Shown one piece after another: positions 6,530-8,130 of a DNA stretch of 8,130 nt. This stretch comes from Candidatus Rokuibacteriota bacterium (GTDB lineage Bacteria; Methylomirabilota; Methylomirabilia; Rokubacteriales; CSP1-6): contig JACQCN010000270.1 in assembly GCA_016201575.1 (NCBI GenBank), positions 1-8,130 on the forward strand. Reading direction: 5' to 3'. The position numbers and the translations under genes are program-made. Position 1 is the first letter of the stretch, and each line of letters starts with the position of its first letter. Under the pieces are notes generated by a model. The model saw only the letters and a list, made by a program, of their open reading frames with translations. It was not told where the DNA came from and made no database searches.

Positions 6530-8130
6530 ATGCCCTGGCTCATTCTGCTGGTTGCTGTCCTCGCGCTGCTGCCCGTCTCCGTCTCCGCCCAGGAGGCGGC
6601 TGAGGAGGGCGCGCGCCTCTACATCCAGAAGGGCTGCCTCGGCTGTCACGGCGCGAGCGGGCGCGGCGGGGTCGGCCCCGCGCTCGCCAACACGCCGCTC
6701 GACTTCGAGGCCTTTCTCAAGCAGATGCGGCGCCCGCGCGGCATCATGCCGAAATTCCCCGATATGATCGTCGGCGACACCGAGGCCCGGGAGATCCACC
6801 AGTACCTCCGGAGCGTCGCGCCGCCGCCGCCCAAGCTCCGCGCCGACGTGCCCAAGGGCGTCCTCGACCCGGGCTCGTGCGCGGGCTGTCACCAGAAGTT
6901 CAATCCCGTCATCGTCGCCCAGTTCGCGGCGAGCGCGATGGGGCGGCCCGGCGTCCAGAACCCGCGGGTCGCGTACCCGCAGGCGCAGATCGGCTGCGCC
7001 AACTGCCACGGCACCAACCACGACGACATCATGGCGAGCAAGGGGCGGGTGCCGGAGGCCACCTGCGGCGCCTGTCACCAGCAGATCTACAAGGACCACG
7101 TGCTCGACGCCGGCCACTCCTACGGCCCCGGGCCCGGCGGCCTCGGGATCAACTGGGAGCGCAACATCGGCGTGCCCCACTACAAGCAGATGCCGCGGAA
7201 GGTGATGGAGATGGGGTGCGACCCGTGTCACGCGCAGGCCGGCGCCACTGACGCGAAGTACTGGAGCGAGGAGCAGAAGAAGTACGTCGACACCTCGAGC
7301 CTCGAGGTGCGGAACGGCTGCATCGCCTGCCACACCCGGCACTCGTTCAACCTCGAGGAAGCGCGCAAGCCCGAGGCCTGCTACACGTGCCACATGGGGC
7401 CCGACCACCCGAACTACGAGGCCTACATGAGCTCGAAGCACGGGTCGATCTACGCGGCGCGCGGGCGCGGATGGGACTGGACGGCGCCGCTCGCCCAGGC
7501 GAAGTGGGACGTCCCCACCTGCGCCTACTGCCACATGCTCTACGTGGGCGCGGACGGCGCGCGCGCGGCCAGCCACAACATGACGCGGAAGATCATCTGG
7601 GGCATGGGTGTGCAGGCGGCCGTCGGCGAGCTGCGCGACATCACGATTACCCCCGCGAACGAGGCGAAGCGCAACGAGATGGTCAAGGTGTGCCTGACCT
7701 GCCACTCCGAGGACAAGGCCCGCTACTACCTCAAGTCGGCCGACGCGCACAAGCTGGCCGGCGACGCGCTCGTGATCGAGGCGCGCGGGATCCTGGCCGG
7801 GCTCTATCGCGACCGTCTGATCGAGCCCAGCCACGGGCGGGTCTCGGCGGGGCTCCTGCGCGGCCCGCGCTTCACCGCCATCGACCTGCCCGGCGGGCTC
7901 GCCTTCCACTCGCCGGCCAGCCTCTACTACGACGTGACGCCGATCGAGCGCGAGTACTTCGACATGTTCTTCTTCTCCGCCCTCAAGAGCTACAAGGGCG
8001 CGTTCCACATGAGCCCCGACTACGCCTGGTGGTACGGCTACGCGGACGTCCTCGGCCACCTCGCCACCATCCGCGACGAGGCGGAGCGGCTGCGGTCGGC
8101 GGAGGCCACGCGCCGGCGCACGCTCTTCAT
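6530..8130 (+). CDS. Nine-haem cytochrome: monohaem cytochrome c fused to HAO-family octahaem domain (partial)
   Basis: Open to the window's right edge (533 residues seen, no stop). Residues 1-20 form a signal peptide (hydrophobic core, VSA cleavage before QE), so the protein is periplasmic. Nine CxxCH haem sites are present at C36, C117, C156, C179, C230, C264, C284, C331 and C388. The first, with a distal-ligand-type MPKF at 73-76, makes a class I cytochrome c domain (~22-96); a proline-rich linker (PPPPK, 98-102) joins it to eight haems in the spacing of hydroxylamine oxidoreductase-type octahaem cytochromes. Family-like segments include SSKHGSIYAARG (301-312), TPIEREYFDMFFF (470-482) and YKGAFHMSPDYAWW (488-501). 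HAO members oxidise hydroxylamine to NO using a Tyr-cross-linked P460 haem, or reduce nitrite/hydroxylamine when the Tyr is absent. Many Tyr occur here (466, 467, 476, 488, 498, 502, 504), but which aligns with that Tyr is undecided. A GGGGG stretch precedes the ATG; GTG 6476 is a weaker start. Confidence 0.88.
   Translation, partial: MPWLILLVAVLALLPVSVSAQEAAEEGARLYIQKGCLGCHGASGRGGVGPALANTPLDFEAFLKQMRRPRGIMPKFPDMIVGDTEAREIHQYLRSVAPPPPKLRADVPKGVLDPGSCAGCHQKFNPVIVAQFAASAMGRPGVQNPRVAYPQAQIGCANCHGTNHDDIMASKGRVPEATCGACHQQIYKDHVLDAGHSYGPGPGGLGINWERNIGVPHYKQMPRKVMEMGCDPCHAQAGATDAKYWSEEQKKYVDTSSLEVRNGCIACHTRHSFNLEEARKPEACYTCHMGPDHPNYEAYMSSKHGSIYAARGRGWDWTAPLAQAKWDVPTCAYCHMLYVGADGARAASHNMTRKIIWGMGVQAAVGELRDITITPANEAKRNEMVKVCLTCHSEDKARYYLKSADAHKLAGDALVIEARGILAGLYRDRLIEPSHGRVSAGLLRGPRFTAIDLPGGLAFHSPASLYYDVTPIEREYFDMFFFSALKSYKGAFHMSPDYAWWYGYADVLGHLATIRDEAERLRSAEATRRRTLF

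Noticed and set aside
6509..8059. A 516-codon minus-strand open frame opposite the multihaem cytochrome
   Set aside because: The sense strand has nine CxxCH sites and a signal peptide. The antisense translation is low-complexity Val/Ala/Arg/Gly without recognisable domains.

Overview
The window is GC-rich and densely packed, with long genes on both strands and almost no spacer. It looks like a chromosomal fragment of a Gram-negative, probably uncultured soil or sediment bacterium. MreB, a Ste24-type membrane protease, PQQ genes and a periplasmic multihaem cytochrome fit groups such as Methylomirabilota/Rokubacteria or GC-rich proteobacterial lineages. That taxonomic guess is inference only; no marker gene settles it.

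Layout. On the minus strand, 23-1036 is mreB and 1148-2266 is an M48 membrane metalloprotease. A 290-bp divergent spacer (2267-2556) carries a good match to the sigma-54 -24/-12 consensus facing right. On the plus strand a PQQ block follows: a 24-codon pqqA (2557-2631), a hairpin over its stop codon, pqqD (2698-2991) and pqqE (2960-4102). pqqB and pqqC are not in the window. A 36-residue single-helix membrane peptide and the first ~130 residues of a PuuD-like (urate oxidase N-terminal family) membrane protein come next. At about 4631 that protein breaks off, and the sequence passes directly into a SerC-like aminotransferase lacking its first ~33 residues. This is a deletion scar or a misassembly. 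The SerC-like gene overlaps by 4 nt (ATGA) a compact PyrD-like flavin-barrel gene that has lost the catalytic serine and most orotate-contacting asparagines. After 69 bp, containing a 7-bp inverted repeat, comes a secreted nine-haem cytochrome: one N-terminal class I cytochrome c domain fused to a hydroxylamine-oxidoreductase-family octahaem domain. It runs off the right edge.

How the genes may work together. PqqA is the ribosomal precursor peptide, PqqD presents it, and PqqE makes the Glu-Tyr carbon-carbon cross-link that starts PQQ synthesis; the product would serve periplasmic quinoprotein dehydrogenases. The PuuD-like protein and the nine-haem cytochrome are both plausible envelope redox components, but no direct link to PQQ is shown. 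The SerC-like and PyrD-like proteins both depart from their families at substrate-binding positions and are translationally coupled, so they may be repurposed enzymes rather than serine and pyrimidine housekeeping copies. The most notable items are the cytochrome c-HAO fusion, the SerC-like/PyrD-like pair and the broken junction at ~4631.
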